Shown here piece after piece: positions 30,501-31,062 of a DNA stretch of 31,062 nucleotides (positions within the stretch are counted from its first letter, which is position 1; every line of letters begins with the position of its first letter). The stretch comes from DASZIT01 sp035948855. GTDB lineage: Bacteria > Actinomycetota > Acidimicrobiia > Acidimicrobiales > RAAP-2. The position numbers and the translations under genes were made by a program. The stretch spans positions 1 to 31,062 of the forward strand of contig DASZIT010000094.1 of assembly GCA_035948855.1 (NCBI GenBank). The letters are read 5' to 3'. The notes below the pieces were generated by a model. It was not told the origin of the DNA. It did not search any database and worked only from the letters and a program-made list of their open reading frames with translations.

Positions 30501-31062
30501 ACGCCTGTGTCGGTTTCGAATACGGCTACTCGGTCGTCGCCCCGACCGACCTGGTGGCGTGGGAGGCCCAGTTCGGCGATTTCTGGAACGGGGCCGAGAT
30601 CATCGTCGACAACTTCTTGGTGGCGGCCGAGGACAAGTGGGGCCAGCACTCCGGGTTGGTCCTCCTCTTGCCCCACGGCTACGAAGGCCAGGGCCCCGAA
30701 CACTCGTCGGCCCGGATCGAGCGCTTCCTGACGCTCTCTGCCCGCGGCAACATCCGGGTGGCCGAGCCCACCACCGCCGCCCAGTATTTTCATCTGCTCC
30801 GGGCCCAGGTCCGGCTGGCCGTGCCCCGGCCGCTGGTGGTGTTCACCCCGAAGTCGCTGCTGCGGTCCCGTCAGGCCCGGTCGCCGATCGGGGACTTCAC
30901 CACCGGGTCGTTCGCCGAGGTCCTCGACGATCCGATCAACGCCCGGGAGGGCTTCGATCCGTCCGGGGTCACCAGGGTTGTGCTGTGCACCGGCAAAGTC
31001 GCCTATGACGCCATCGGACATCGGGATGAGGTCGGCAATGACCGGGTCGCCGTCGTCCGGGT
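27578..31062 (+). CDS. kgd: multifunctional 2-oxoglutarate decarboxylase/dehydrogenase, 3' end beyond the window
   Basis: This is the actinobacterial single-chain enzyme (Kgd/OdhA) that joins an E1 2-oxoglutarate dehydrogenase to an E2-like acyltransferase domain. Visible in order are an N-terminal helix (residues 27-57, NTWLVEDMYDSYRADP ... FFADY), an Ala/Pro-rich linker (58-100), the E2-type catalytic domain (about 115-355, with DHRIIQG at 326-332 and His327 as the catalytic His candidate), and the thiamine diphosphate E1 region from about 380 (MSHRGRLNVLANIVGKSYG near 558-576, GDAAFAGQGV at 671-680, INNQLGFTT, and SHRHSVLVD in the C-terminal half). As in the mycobacterial enzyme, there is no lipoyl domain. 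The frame is open for 1,161 codons to the window edge; the family length is about 1,230, so roughly 70 residues are missing. It is divergent from queC. Confidence 0.95.
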   Translation, partial: MTDGNGSEIPGESDPARPATPTGAFGPNTWLVEDMYDSYRADPTSVSESWREFFADYRPAVAPASSPPAAAPAPPATATTTAAPPAPTAAPVAKAPAIGPPTSNGAVPAEKAIPLRGAAGRIVTNMQASLEVPTATSVRVIPAKLLEVNRTIINNQLFRTIGGKVSFTHLIGYAVVKSLMAVPAMNSSFVADADGKGTPGVVRHAHVGLGLAVDVEKSDGSRTLLVPCITDADTRDFRSFVGAYEDLVRKIHTNKIAPDDFAGTTVTLTNPGTLGTVQSVPRLMPGQGVIVGVGALGVPAGFEATDPHTLAELGVGKTVTLTSTYDHRIIQGAESGLFLAHISECLMGQHDFYREVFEAMEIPYEPVRWEKDSNDTEDTVEGIHERLLKQVHVQTLINMYRVRGHLIAHLDPLDAEPPDLHPELDPLHYGLTIWDLPRRYVADGLAGQDTASLDEILHTLRNAYCRTLGIEYMHIQDLAQKRWIQQHVEGVSTELPADVQRHTLDRLGAAEVFERFLHSRYVGQKRFGLEGAESAIVLLDTILDLAVTEGLHEAVMGMSHRGRLNVLANIVGKSYGEIFEEFEGNLDPESVQGSGDVKYHKGASGVFAARNGGTIPVSMASNPSHLEAVDPVVVGMVRAKQDALGGEKGTGPELEDGTGDPFPVLPILLHGDAAFAGQGVVAETLNLSGLSGYRTGGTIHIVINNQLGFTTAPEAARSSVYPTDVAKMVQAPIFHVNGDDPEACVRAARLAFGFRQAFHKDVVIDMVCYRRHGHNEGDDPSYTQPLMYALIEAKRSVRKLYTESLVRRGDITLEEAEHALDNFSARLQAALDETRAEAESSAGVTPVLPVYSVPDLSIPPAATGVDSAVLGRLAATVSTVPEGFVVHPKLGRQFEARDKVVADGEVDWALGEAMAFGSMLLEGTNVRLTGQDTRRGTFSHRHSVLVDNVTGAEYVPLGQLGGGRFTVRDSLLSEYACVGFEYGYSVVAPTDLVAWEAQFGDFWNGAEIIVDNFLVAAEDKWGQHSGLVLLLPHGYEGQGPEHSSARIERFLTLSARGNIRVAEPTTAAQYFHLLRAQVRLAVPRPLVVFTPKSLLRSRQARSPIGDFTTGSFAEVLDDPINAREGFDPSGVTRVVLCTGKVAYDAIGHRDEVGNDRVAVVR

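Overview
The window is about 31 kb of GC-rich chromosomal DNA from an actinomycete-like bacterium, most likely a deep-branching member of Actinomycetota such as Acidimicrobiia. This is an inference from several features: a single-chain 2-oxoglutarate decarboxylase/dehydrogenase with a built-in E2-like domain (Kgd/OdhA type), a tandem pair of WYL regulators of the PafB/PafC kind, an HU protein with a long Lys/Ala/Arg tail, a CofC-type enzyme for coenzyme F420, and several genes with a TANNNT hexamer 6-7 nt before the start codon, as expected for leaderless transcripts. No rRNA, tRNA, insertion sequence or CRISPR array was seen.

Layout. Positions 1-765: a type IV pilin and its terminator. 856-3179 (minus): a caa3-type cytochrome oxidase assembly factor (CtaG family) followed by an N-terminally short acyl-CoA carboxylase carboxyltransferase. 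3235-5162 (plus): the two WYL regulators. 5163-8314: an island-like segment with a MOBF (TrwC-type) relaxase lacking its helicase half and a convergent VirD4-like coupling ATPase without membrane segments, followed by a palindrome-rich intergenic stretch. 8315-9025: an HU protein with a 19-residue-repeat basic tail; the tail has its own strong internal ribosome binding site and ATG. 9091-10541 (minus): cofC translationally coupled to a PIG-L deacetylase. 10607-15129 (plus): gpsA, a class III adenylate cyclase, cobQ and a glyoxalase-like protein, the first three joined by 4-nt overlaps. 15137-18093 (minus): a small basic/coiled-coil protein coupled to a GH38 alpha-mannosidase. 18215-20535 (plus): an acyl-CoA synthetase coupled to rnhB. 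20543-21778 (minus): an acyl-CoA dehydrogenase. 21943-24646 (plus): two pseudopilin-like proteins and a large membrane-anchored glycine-rich protein, again with 4-nt overlaps. 24624-25433 (minus): an alpha/beta hydrolase. 25637-25945: a second, tail-less HU. 26018-27489 (minus): queC-queE for 7-deazaguanine synthesis. 27578 to the right edge: kgd, cut by the window.

Most genes are core metabolism and housekeeping (lipid and acyl-CoA turnover, glycerol phosphate, cobalamin, F420, queuosine, TCA cycle). The accessory interest lies in three places: the relaxase/coupling-protein pair with no secretion genes, the nested HU/histone-H1-like gene beside it, and the pseudopilin operon that ends in a glycine-rich, possibly adhesive, pilus-associated protein.
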